Source: Agarophyton chilense
Taxonomy: Eukaryota; Rhodophyta; Florideophyceae; Gracilariales; Gracilariaceae
NCBI GenBank assembly: GCA_030374765.1
Contig: JARGXX010000022.1
Span: 1,364,001 to 1,428,000, forward strand
DNA: 64,000 nt
Reading direction: 5' to 3'
Shown here: piece after piece, positions 21,571 through 32,371 of the stretch
Numbering within the stretch: the stretch's first letter is position 1
How the letters are laid out: each line of letters opens with the position of its first letter
Translations under genes and position numbers: made by a program
The notes under the pieces: generated by a model
Told to the model about the DNA's origin: nothing
The model's database searches: none
What the model saw: only the letters and a program-made list of their open reading frames with translations

Positions 21571-23466
21571 GTGTCTCGCTTTCCGGTCACTATATATACT
21601 TCTCTCCCAATGGGGTCCTTCACCACTTCTGAGGATCGCCACAAAACCGGCACGTCGGTACAACTTTCTTCTACTCCTCCGACTTGCGGCGATAAGCAAC
21701 TTCTCGCAACAGCAGTCTCAACCAGTCCTCTCAAGGGAATGAACTCATACGTCCTCAACCCACTCTCCGGGCCGTTGGCCTCCGCGCCGGCGGACAACGA
21801 AGCTCCCCAGCAGGGTGGATATTTCTCCGGTTTGGATGCGGCTCCGTCAGGTACCGAACCTTCCGCCTCGGCGAGCAACCGACATCCTCAGGAGGATTTG
21901 GACATTAACGCGGTGGCGTGGAACTCCGCTCATGCGATGCCCTTGGTAGCAAACTCCAGAGGTTGTATCTCAAACGAATCCTTTCGAAGGTGGAGTCCCC
22001 TTACCGATCCGGTGATATATTCCCGCGCTCCGTGGTTCCATCCGACAGCGGTTCGCGACGATGAGCTCATCGACTCCTACGTGGAGGACGGCTTATTGCC
22101 GGGTGGCCTACCTGTCGAAATTGTACGTTCTCCCGATTGGAGGCCGCGGGTAGCCATAGAGCCTCAGTATCTATACCGCGGTCGCGGGGAGTCCCTGGAC
22201 AAGGCGCGCGCAGCGATGGCGGCTCTGGCCTACCAGCGATTGGAGAGGTCACGCTTTGACCGTCTGGTTCCCCCGGAGTACGGGTTCGATGTCGCCTATT
22301 ACCGCACGTACGGTGAGGTCTCCTACGGGGATAACCTGGCAGCCTTTCCCGAAGCCGAGTTCCGCGGACCGGGTTTTCCTCTCTGAGAAGATATGCTCCA
22401 ATGGAGTCGTCCCATTCTTCGGGCTGAATTCAGGTACCTTCAACGGCAGTTTACCCAGTATGGGTTCGATCGACGCGTGCGCTTCGAGCGCCGCTCGCGC
22501 TCCCGTTTCTGGTTCCTTGTCCCGTATCCTCACGTGGAACTGGAGTGTATCCGTAACACGGCGACGGTTGGGAGATTCGTGCCCCTTCCAGCTTGGTGGA
22601 GTAAGGTCGAGGTCCCCCGAGGGTGCTTTACTGAACTGCCCCCATGCATCTACTATATCGGGTCTCGTTTGATGCACGACCCGAACTCGGGATACTGGGC
22701 CCTCGTTGCAGCCGAGTGGGCAGCCCGCGTAGCGGCGCACCTCCTCTGGGATGCTCATGACCATTTCCGTATCTGGTATATTCCTCCGATGCTACGGACC
22801 ATCATGCGTCAGATCGACCTTGTCCCAGCGTTGGGTTCGGCCAGCAGCGTGCAGGACCTGTATCCAATCTTGGACGTGATCGACAACACCCAATGGGATC
22901 GAGTTCCAGTGGAAAATCAGCCCACAGGGGAAGGATCCGCGCGAGACAAGTCTCCTGGCCGGTACGATACGGGCTCCGGTAACTGGGTCTATTACAATCC
23001 CTTCGAAGGGGTTCGCATCAGCGCGGCGCAAGCACGGGCGCTGATTGACTCGCCTCGACCGATGCCGGTGGGACACCCGACGGGGTTCAGTTATACCGAC
23101 AATTACGATTACGAGCCTCCTGTAGACCTGGACGATCCAGCGCTGGATAAAGACATGCCAGCTCCTAGTGGAGTACACCCTGTGGAGCCATCTGCACCCT
23201 TCCAACCAGTGGGAACGACCTCAGCTGTGGCGGCGAATGCATCCGGTGGCGGTCCATCTGCTCCCCCCGGGTGGGGTGTGAACACCCTTGCGCACGCGCC
23301 GGTTGCCACTCCGCAAGCGGATAGTGTGCGACAAGGCCTCGTGAACGCAGGCATTCCGATTCCCCCGGGTATGACGGATGTGAGCCAGATGTTGGCTTTC
23401 GCCTCGGCGTACCATCAGGGTCAGAATCCCAACGGTGGGGCGGGTCCCTCCTCGGGCTTTCCGTAG
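21571..23466 (+). mobile_element. Gy2 part: antisense gene, novel protein of about 630 residues
   Basis: This gene runs opposite to gag-pol. It starts 43 bp inside the 3' LTR and ends about 450 bp before the chromodomain. In this copy it has about one break. The N-terminal ~100 residues are S/T/P-rich. The middle is rich in W, Y, P and R with blocks APWFHPTAVRDDELIDSY, YRTYGEVSYGD, RPILRAEFRY and ELPPCIYYIGS. The C-terminal ~150 residues are low complexity and end in a short conserved helix-like segment (MTDVSQMLAFA). There is no signal peptide or membrane segment, so it does not look like an envelope. It has no zinc finger or nuclease motif that I recognise. Homologues lie at the same position in Gy3 and Gy1. 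Function is unknown. Confidence 0.8.
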
Positions 23467-23866
23467 TTCCGCCTTCGGGCAATTGTAGAGTCCATAGCTT
23501 GGCGACAATAGTAAACTTCTGATATTTGCATAACTTCTTTTCTTCTTCCTTCCTGGGATCTTAACTTCTACTTCATCTTCTTCCTTCTTAGGATCTTCTT
23601 CATCTTCGTCTTCATCTTCTTCCCTTTCTAGGGTCCAATCTTCTTCTTAATCTTACTCTCCACTTCGTGGGTCTTCTTTTCCATTTTTTTATCATAAACT
23701 GTCCCGATAACCGGTGCTGTGTTCCCCGGTTAACGGCGCTAGGCCGAGGGCCAGTAGACGTTCCCTCTCAATACGTGTTCTTCGGGATACTCTCCTCAAT
23801 TCCTCTTCAGAGGTCCAACATCTTCCTCACTTCGAGGTCGCATCCACACCAGTTCCCGTGGTGGCT
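23467..23866. other. Gy2: pyrimidine-rich spacer between antisense gene and chromodomain
   Basis: Roughly 23515-23660 is nearly pure CTT/TTC on + (CTTCTTTTCTTCTTCCTTCC and similar). It lies between the two convergent coding regions, where both transcripts would need to end. No coding capacity is seen. Confidence 0.6.
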
Positions 23867-23912
23867 TACCCGACTTGGGCACGATCCAGACTTGGAGGCA
23901 AGGTTACCCGAG

Positions 23913-24066
23913 CGCGTCGGTGATAGGATAAAACCTTAGACCTCGGAAGGTGCTCAATGGGTTCCACTGTATCCTCATCAGGCGAGAATCCGTACCATCG
24001 GACTTGGTAGCGGACTTCTCCCTCGGGGGTGTAGATGTGAGGCACGATGCGATCGATAACAAATTC
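23913..24066 (-). mobile_element. Gy2 part: chromodomain
   Basis: The block EFVIDRIVPHIYTPEGEVRY, then QVRWYGFSPDEDTVEPIEHL and PRS, has the chromodomain pattern: a leading hydrophobic strand, the YxVRW core and a WEP-like VEP segment before the C-terminal helix. Chromodomains direct integration of chromoviruses to marked chromatin. Here the canonical tryptophan before EP is replaced by valine, and one of the aromatic cage positions differs. It lies over 450 codons beyond the integrase GPY/F motif. Confidence 0.85.
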
Positions 24067-24681
24067 CTGCGGGTACACTTTTCCCTGTTCGGGCTTCTCT
24101 TCCATCTTGGAACGCTCTAGTTCCCTTGAGGGTGTAAACGTAGGGTTTAGACACACCCCGGTGGGTTCTTTTCCGTGTTGCGAGCGGGTCTCAGCACTTC
24201 GTCCAAACGGCGCCGAGTGGCCTGTGGGCTACATTGTAACTTCCGTCTACGGAGTCAAAACGGCCCACTTTTGGATTCTTCTTAAAGCTGAGATCTTCCC
24301 AATAACAACGGTGTTCTTAGATTCCGTGACGGTTGAGAAACCGCGACGCGGTAGCGTCTCCAATCTCAGGGGGGTAAGACTTCAACGTCATCCCGAGCTA
24401 CGGGGACGAAGGTTGCTCCCGTGCAACGCGCCGTGCGACGGAGGCGGTTTGCGCGACAGTTGGTCGTCAGAGCCTTTTGAATGGCTCGGTGCCATTCGAC
24501 GTGTGCCACACAAATGCGCGGGCGCCCCGTGTGGGGTAACTCTTCCTTGTGCGGGAAAATGTGCATATGCAGATGTGAGGGGGCGCTTTCGACACGCGCT
24601 AGCACTCTCCTGAGCTGTCCCCGACGGGTCTCACTCATTTCTTTCCCATTCCTGAGGGTTCCAGTGTCTCCATAGGAGTTC

Positions 24682-27600
24682 CTATTCCCATTCCATAACG
24701 GAGAGCCAAATTTGGTCAACGTCGTCGTCGAGATCTTCCACGTGTGGGTCTGCTGACACAGCTCGTTCCCGAGAAAGCGGGGTTTGAGTGTGCGACACCT
24801 CAGTGTCTCGTCCGCGGCGGCGGGTGATCGTCGGCTTCGTAGGCGTTCCGGGTGCGGATTTCTCCACACGACTCTCCCTAGGCGGGGTTTCGTCATCTTT
24901 TCTGACGTCGTGCTCGGCTGGGTCGGCGGTGATGTCGCTACCCATACGCTGGGGTTGTGACTTCTCTGTCGCCGGCTCGGTTGGGCTCGCCGTCTCACTC
25001 TGAGAACTAGATTCCCTGTTAGGGCGACTGGCTGACGCCGAAACATCGTCCTGCGAAGGAATTAAGTCCTCCTCCCCCTCCTTAGGCGGAGAGCCAGGAG
25101 GCTTGATTACCTCCGGTGGGGGAGTAACTCTGTAAGAGTTCGTTGACTGGGCCCTTGAGGGAGCGGACCCAGGTTCGGGAGTATCCGAAGTTTCCGGTAG
25201 GTCGGTTAAACCACGTTCCGGGTGCGGAAGTATAACGGGGCGGGGGTTCGAATCTCCGCCTGACGGGTTAGCTTCTGTTGAATCATCCCCTGTGGAGGGC
25301 GTTGGTGCCGACAACACTTCCACATTTGGGTTGGGCGCTCGTGTGATGCGGTCCCTGGAGATCCGTTCGTGGCGGTTAGCGATATCCAATACCACCGTGT
25401 CCGGGTCTACAGAAACCACACGATAGGGTCCGTCCGCAATTGGCGAAAGCTTGTGCCTACGTTCCTTTTCAGGATTGTAGTATTCCTTTCGAAGGAAGAC
25501 GAAGTCGTTGGGCTCCACCTGAGGTAGAGGTTTGCGAACCCGATTGTCAAAGTCCTTCTTGTAGGCGCGTTGAGCTTTGTCCATTGCTTTCCGGGCTATC
25601 GGCACCATCTTCGTAAGCCACTCCTTCCAGGCTTCTCGGTACAATCCCGGTGACGGGTACGTCGACAGCGTCGGTTGAGCCCCAATGGCGACCGGCGGCG
25701 GTGTCTTCGACAGTACCAGTTCGAATGGGGATAACGATGTAACCCGATGTACCTGGGTGTTGTATGCATACGTAATAGCGTCTGTGTACAAGTCCCAATT
25801 TTTGGGGTGATCCGCAATATACGATCTCAAAGCGTTGAGTATCGTGCGGTTAAACCTCTCCACCTGGCCATTCCCCTGAGGGTGATACGTAGTAACAAAT
25901 AAATTCCTTACATCAAGGATTCGACATACATACTGAAAGAACTTTGATGCGAATTGCCCTCCGTTGTCGGATAACAACTGCACTGGCGGTCCATATACGA
26001 ACACCCAATGAGTCACGAACGCTTGCGCGACGGTAGCGGCGGTGATCCGCTTCAGCGGCACAGTTCTCGTTAGCTTAGAGAATCTGTCAGAAATGACAAG
26101 CAGATACCGATGACCTCGGGGCGTCCTGATAAACTCCCCTAGGATGTCTATGGCCACGAATTGGAGTGGAGCCCGTGACGGGAACAGCGTCAACTTCTTA
26201 GAGTGCTTCCGAAGTTTGATGTCATTCTTGGCGCAATTGGCGCAGGCCCGTCTGACGGCGTAACAATCGAATGCCATTGCCGGCCAGTAAAAGTCCCTTC
26301 TCAACGTGAGGTACAGTTTTCTTCCCCTGGGGTGGGCGCCAACCTTCACATAGTGAGTGAGGTGTAATACCCTCTGTTTTAGGGTGTGCGGCACCACTAT
26401 CCTCGGGCGAGGTCCAACGGTCCTGATTAGGTAACCCTGATCGTCGTCCTCGAAAGGTAACTGAAATCCTCGGTTGAGGCGAGCCCGAATCCGTGTACAG
26501 AATGGGTCGAGCTGTTGCTCTCGTATCATCTCCTCTGGAGAGATAGGTATAAAAGAGCCGGTCGGCGAATCCAGACTCTCGTTGACGAGTATACCGTCGC
26601 AAACATCATCCGTCAGCGGTTGAGCTCCTCCCTCGAGGTCCGATACCATAAAACATGGGATGTCATCGTCCTCGTAGGGTTCCGTTTCCGCTGTGGTTCC
26701 CAAGCGGGATAGTGCATCAGCCTGACTGTTCAGCTTTCCTTTCTTGTACAGGATCTCAAAGTCGAATTCCGACAGTCGGAGACGCCAGCGCATAAGGCGG
26801 CCCGAGGGTTCGGAGATCTCCAGGAGCCAACGCAATCATGCGTGGTCCGTATGGACTTTGAAACGAGTACCCATCAGATAGGGGCGAAGTATAGCTAAGG
26901 CCCACACAACGGCTAAACATTCTTTCTCGGAGACCGAGTAGTTCCTTTCATGGACATTCAGAGAACGTGACCAGTACCCAATAGGGTGACGTTCACCATC
27001 CTCAGAGGATTGGAACAGTGCACACCCTACTTGGTTTGCACTAGCATCGGTGTCCACTTCGTAAGGGAGCCCAGGATTGGGTAGAGCCAAGATTGGCGCT
27101 GATGTTACGACATTCACCAGTGCCGTGAAGGCAGACGCTTCCGCGTCGCCAAAAGGTTCCAGTTCAACTGGTTGTCCCTTCGTCAGGAGCCTGTTGAGGG
27201 GGGTGGCAATATCCGCAAAGTTCGGGACGAATCGGCGATACACGTTACACAGACCTTAGAAAGATCGCAACTCCGTTTGAGTTTTCGGGTGTTTTGCTTC
27301 CTTCAAGGATTTCACTCGTACTTCATCGATTGAAAGCTGTCCGAGACGGATGATATGACCCAGGTACTTAACCGAATCGGTGAAAAACTCGCACTTCTTG
27401 AGTTTCAAGGTGATTCCCGCGTCGCGGAGTATCTTCATTACGTCCCTGACGTGTTCGAGGTGGTCATCCAGGTTGTTGGAGAAGACAATAATGTCGTCTA
27501 AATACACTAGACACGTCTTCCACTTGAAAGGAGCTAACAGAATGTCTATCGCCCGTTGAAACGTTGCAGGGGCATTTGTCAACCCAAAAGGCATCCTCCG

Positions 27601-29213
27601 GAATCGGAAAAGTCCTTGATGACACACGAAAGCCGTTTTGTCTCGATCTTTTTCCCTAATAGGGACTTTCCAGTAGCCCGAATTGGCGTCGAGGGTAGAG
27701 AAAACAGTAGCGCTCCCAAGGGAGTCTATGTATTCGTCCATCCGAGGGATCGGGTACACATCCTTAATGGTTACCTCGTTAAGGCGTCTGTAATCGATGC
27801 AGAAACGCCACGATCCATCCGGTTTCGGAACTAACACCACTGGTGAGGCCCAAGCGGACTGGGCAGGTTCAATTACGCCCGCTTTAAGCATCTTCTCCAC
27901 CTGAGATTTCTCCTCTTCCCGAGCTTTCGGTCCAGCCCTGTAAGGGTGTTGGGCAATAGGCCGAGTGTTCGGTAAGAAGTCGATGCGGTGTTCTGTAATC
28001 CCAATAGTTCCAAGGGACCATCCTACGTGGGGGTAAATTCACGAAGCATGTACCTCAGCTTCTCCCGATGAGATGCGGGTACATGGTTGAGATCCCATTT
28101 CTCCAATTCCTGAACAGGATCCGTCTGGTCTGCTCCTGTGATAGGGGCCGTAACGTTCTGAGGTTTAAAGTGTTCAGCGTGTGGAGCTGCAGTCGTATGC
28201 TCACCGTCTTCCGCGATTTCGGCAGTGTCCTCCCCCTCCCTAGGGTCCGCCACACCAAGGACCTCTGCGATAGAGATCTTTGTAGGTACGACCGCATGCG
28301 GGTGTGGAAGAACAGAACCCAGGATCTGGTTTTTGACCAAATGCTGCGTTGTCTTTCCAAAGTTGGCTACCAAAACCTTGAAAGGTTTATCCGGTTCCAC
28401 GGAGACAACCCCATTCGCAAGGGCGAGTTGACGCCGCGTATACAGAGACGGGTTCGGTTGTACCACATGCACACCAATTTGCTTGGTAACAACTGTGACC
28501 CAAACCTGGGTTTCTGGCGGGATAGCCACTGACTTCGCAACCTTTACCCGTGTAGACACCGGGTCCTTCTTCACAGATTTCTGCGCGACGGGGAGAGGGA
28601 CGCGTGTTCGCGCTGCTCCCTGTAAGGGTTTACGAACGATTGGGATCGTAGACCCGTCTTCGAGTTCCACAGTTCTATTCCGAGGACGGATGGCTTCCAC
28701 GAAGCGGTCGCAAAAGTCACAACCCAGTATGACTGGTGCTGAAAGTGACTTGCATACAATAAACTCTAGCTGAACGAGATAGGAGCCTAACCTCACCATG
28801 AGGGAAATTGTACCCAGTGTCCGTAGCGGGTGGTTGTTCGCATTGGCGATATCCAAACGTGGACCGCTACGAACTTGAACCCGGAGCAGCGGGGGTAACA
28901 ATTCAACATGAATTAAGTTAGGAGCGGCTCCTGTATCCAGGACAGATATTTGACGAACCATAAACTGGTTGGACAGGCCGAAGTCGGCGAATACTTTATA
29001 ATTCCGCTTGGCCATTACCATAACTCGATCCGGAATACGGAGATTACGGGACCGTATCCACGGGCGACGAAGGACACTAAAGTATCCCGAGTTAACGTCG
29101 GTGTCAGCCGTTCTCCTTGAAAGGATTGTCACAGCTGGGGAGCGAAGCTGGAGCGCCTCGGGCGTCTTCAACTCCGGCTTAGAAGACGCCCCTCCCGCAG
29201 GGGAGACTCCCAA
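24682..29213 (-). mobile_element. Gy2 part: pol (protease, RT, RNase H, integrase, linker)
   Basis: Read on -. An aspartic protease with SVLDTGAAPNLI lies near 28.9 kb. The reverse transcriptase, about 27.3-27.9 kb, has RMPFGLTNAPATFQ and YLDDIIVFS. RNase H has VDTDASANQVG near 27.05 kb and HTDHASLRWLL near 26.85 kb. The integrase has an HHCC finger (CANCAKN, near 26.25 kb), a DDE core (AIDILGEF, LLSDNGGQF, GNGQVERFN) and GPYRVV near 25.4 kb. About 230 codons of P/S/E/T-rich linker follow, to 24.7 kb. The protease-RT-RNaseH-integrase order is Ty3/gypsy. It has several breaks and is a fossil copy. Confidence 0.9.
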
Positions 29214-29215
29214 GT

Positions 29216-31246
29216 TTAGTTTTTCGAAGCGGACCCCACCGAATTCGGTGCAGCTGCCTCGAAGGGGACCGGTTGTTCCCCGTTCGCGGGTACAAGTTCT
29301 GTATCCCTGTCAGCAAGGTGAGCTCGGAGTATCCTTTGTTCCTCATAGGACCTACTCGGGACTCGAGCTTTCTCCTCAGGGGTCAGAGCCTCGTACTGAG
29401 AGATAATTCGTGAACCCTCCCGCAGGGCAAATGGGCAGTCTGGTGCTTTGTGACCGCGGAGGTAACACAAATAGCAAATCAGCTCTGCGGGGGTCGGTTG
29501 TGGACGTGAATCCACGCGACGTGGTGCTGTATCCCTCCATCCGGGGCGAGAGAACCGAGCAGCCGTATTCGCAAAAGGTAGCGATGCGGCTGGCACCCTC
29601 CGTCCTTGGGTATAGAGCGCAGGGTCTTCATCCGTAGTCGGAGCGGATGTCGACGGCAACTCAGACGTACCCATAGATTCGGGGTTACTTCCCATGAAGT
29701 GAATGTTATCATTGACCCCCACAGGGGCAGGGCCTCCTGCGAGTGACAAAGACGAGTTACCTCCATCGGCGAGGAGTGCACGTGTCGGCCGACTCTTTCG
29801 GTTCTGGCGGGCACGGAGAGTATCCCCCTCAGCCTGGGCGTACTGAACCAGTTCCAAGTAGGTCAGCTTGCGCTTCTCTTCCCGATGTCGGGCAACCAAT
29901 GCCCTTATCGAGGGGTCCAAGCCATCCACAAACATGGAGCATCTCTCGTAGGCGGGGAATACATTCCCGCATCGGTGAAACGCTTTATTCAAGCGAGTTG
30001 AATACACCGTTTCGGTTTCCATCGGCTTCTGCCGCGTATCCCTTAATGCAAGGATTGCTTCCTGAATCGCATTTCCAGTAGCGTATGACCTCAAGAGGTA
30101 CTGCACCGCTTCGGGCCAGCACGTGACTCCCCCTTCCGAGGCTCGGGATGATCCACGGACGGAGTTGAACTGGTCTTCAGCCATCCCCTTTAAGAAATAG
30201 GGTAATGCAAGATACGCTTGGGCTTCACTCATACCGAGGATGTCAGCCTCCTGGACGAACCTCGCAAGGAAATCGAGCACCAGAATTGGGTCTGTTCCTG
30301 TGAACTCCCTCTTCTGTAGGGTGATGCTCAGGCTTTTGATGTAGTCCTTGACCTTACCCGTTCCGCGGGATGTTCGATCTCCCGAAGGGTTATCCAACCG
30401 GTAATAGCGGTACGATAGCAGCTTCCGATAGAAAGAATTCGTCGGCTTCAGCTCCCTTAATCCAAGGTGTTTCCTACCCTTCTTTCGGGTACGGATTGCC
30501 CCTTGAGAGGTGTAAATAGCCTTCGACCGAGTCGCCCGGGATGACCGGCGTCCATCTTCACTATCCGAAGATTCGGAGGACGAACTCGGTGACGAGCGAT
30601 TGGGATCGGAATCCGATAAATCCTCTTGGCGGTGAACCCTCTTCTTGGACTTGCGGCGGTCCCGTTTAGCGGAGCGGTGTTCTTCGTCTTCCGAAACGTC
30701 GGGTTTAGCCTTCGAGGCTTCTGTGTCTCCGTCCATACGGATAATGGCCTCGAGGGTGTCCAGCCGAGCTCGGAAGCGTTCCGCTTGCACGCGGTGTTCC
30801 TCCACGAGGCTCCGGTACTCCTGGATAAAGACCCCAGGGGTACCAAAGCTTTCCAAAAGGGAGTTCACATCCCTCCTCAGGGTACGAAGGTCATCGGCGA
30901 CTCCCCGCACCTGGGCGTCCTCCACCTTGCAGCGGAGGGTAGTAACCTCCTGAAGGAGCTCAACGTGAGCCGCGTTGGCGATATCGATTCGAGTCTCCAG
31001 GCGCTGTAATTCAGGGTCGGCCCGACTTCGGGGTGCTGCTGAGGGGGTCTCCACCACTGGAGCTGGGCCCACAGCCACGACCTCTCGAGGACCTGAATCC
31101 ACTGAGGGTGCTCTCCGAGTGTCCGGATCGATACCGGAATCGTTCCGATCTTCAGGAATTGAGCTCCTCGACCTAGACGGGGCCGGGGGCACTGAATTCG
31201 CTTGACGGTTCGATCCAGTCCTGGAACCACGGGTAGGCGGCGACAC
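29216..31246 (-). mobile_element. Gy2 part: gag
   Basis: An open frame of 676 codons on -. It begins with a P/S/R-rich region, then a coiled-coil-like stretch (LRTLRRDVNSLLESFG), a basic and serine-rich region, the capsid-like core (FTGTDPILVLDFLARFVQEA and DQFNSVRGSSRASEG), and a C-terminal CCHC zinc knuckle CYLCYLRGHKAPDC. This is the Ty3/gypsy gag layout of assembly domain plus nucleic-acid-binding knuckle. It looks whole. Its end is adjacent to the pol start, as usual when pol is made by frameshift or read-through. Confidence 0.9.
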
Positions 31247-31453
31247 GCTGCAGACACGACACCGACGATTCGGGGTAACGATGAAATTCGATCACGAGAT
31301 TCCCGGAGAACGGATGACGTAACACAAAACAAAAATAAAAACCAATTCCACCCTTTCCAAAGGGGACCACTACAACAAATCTTCACGACAGTGCTTCCTC
31401 TTCCAAGAGATATTCCCACACGTGGATGACCAACCGAAAAGTCCGAAAACGGA

Positions 31454-31471
31454 TTCTAAGTCGGGAGACCA
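31454..31471 (-). other. Gy2 primer-binding site
   Basis: On - the 18 nt starting TGGTCTCCCGACTT lie 2 nt after the 5' LTR. TGG pairs with the CCA end of a tRNA. The same 18 nt occur in Gy3, although the two LTRs are otherwise dissimilar. I could not name the tRNA. Confidence 0.8.
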
Positions 31472-31473
31472 CT

Positions 31474-32371
31474 TGTGGAGCAAAACCCGGCGACGGGAAG
31501 TGCTCTCAAGGTGTTCGAAGCCTTGCGCCCTGGGGGAGACAGACTCAGAGACAGAGCCCTCCGTTCCACCCGTAGTGTGGGGTGTAACTCCCACGGGGGA
31601 TTCCGGTAGTACCGACGGAGGTGAGGGGTAGAAACCGTTGGGTCGGGAATGGGCATGGGTATCCCAAAGAATGGGGGAAAATCCGGCGAAGAGGAAAAAC
31701 GGGGCGAGGATCGGGCACTGACAGGCACCGGACCCGAGAACCAGAAAAGGGGCGAAACAACAAAAGAAACCCAATACAGGGGCGAAAACCTGTCCTCGAA
31801 AGGAAACACAAAAAGCACGCAACAAGTAAGCAGAACCCCCACGGGGTATCGTGCACGCAGGTCGTCTGAGCGGTCCCAAGGGGGTGGTTGCACGGAACCC
31901 AAACGTGGGCACTCTCCAAGTGGAGTCGTGTCCCTACGCAGGCGTTGCTAACCAGAGCCCGTTCTGGGTTGTAAGGCCGAAACGATAGCGACGAAGAACC
32001 TCTAAAGGTATCGAAGACCAACCTTGGTTACCATTTTCTCTGAGCTTCGGACTGTCAGATCTCGTATTCCTAAGTAGGGCCCACTAACTAAACTCTAATA
32101 ATCCATAAACGTGGAGATCCCACTGTCAGGGCCCAAAAGTCCAACGTTCTAACAAATATCCGAAAATCGGTGCCAAAATTAAGCCACGTGTATCACGGGG
32201 CCAATCCAACCATGGGCCATCCGAATCTTCCCTTCATAGGCGAACTCTAACCAGAAAACAGTGCCACCTCAGCACACCTTAGAGGGGATCATAGTCATAA
32301 CCCTCGGAGGGTTCAACCCTCATTCTATGAGTTGCATCTTCAAGTATTCCCTAACTGGGCGTTGCTCTACA
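31474..32371 (-). repeat. Gy2 5' LTR
   Basis: 898 bp, TG...CA on +, followed by the target duplication CGGGG at 32372-32376. About 28-30 substitutions separate it from the 3' LTR by eye, plus an indel of about 20 bp. Confidence 0.95.

Larger units (their letters stand above)
20608..32371 (-). mobile_element. Gy2: Ty3/gypsy chromodomain retrotransposon with antisense gene
   Basis: A complete-length element of 11,764 bp with two LTRs (921 and 898 bp) that start TGTGGAGC and end GCTCTACA on +, flanked by the 5-bp duplication CGGGG (20603-20607 and 32372-32376). gag-pol is read on -, so the 5' LTR is the right one. Order along -: LTR, primer-binding site, gag with zinc knuckle, protease, RT, RNase H, integrase, long linker, chromodomain. 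An opposite-strand gene, a purine tract and the 3' LTR follow. gag looks whole. pol has several breaks and the antisense gene about one. LTRs differ by roughly 3 percent plus one ~20-bp indel, so insertion is moderately recent. It is inserted in H1. Confidence 0.95.

Noticed and set aside
21571-23466. The antisense gene as an envelope gene.
   Set aside because: There is no signal peptide, no membrane-spanning segment and no cysteine pattern. It also runs opposite to gag-pol, whereas retroelement env genes are in sense.
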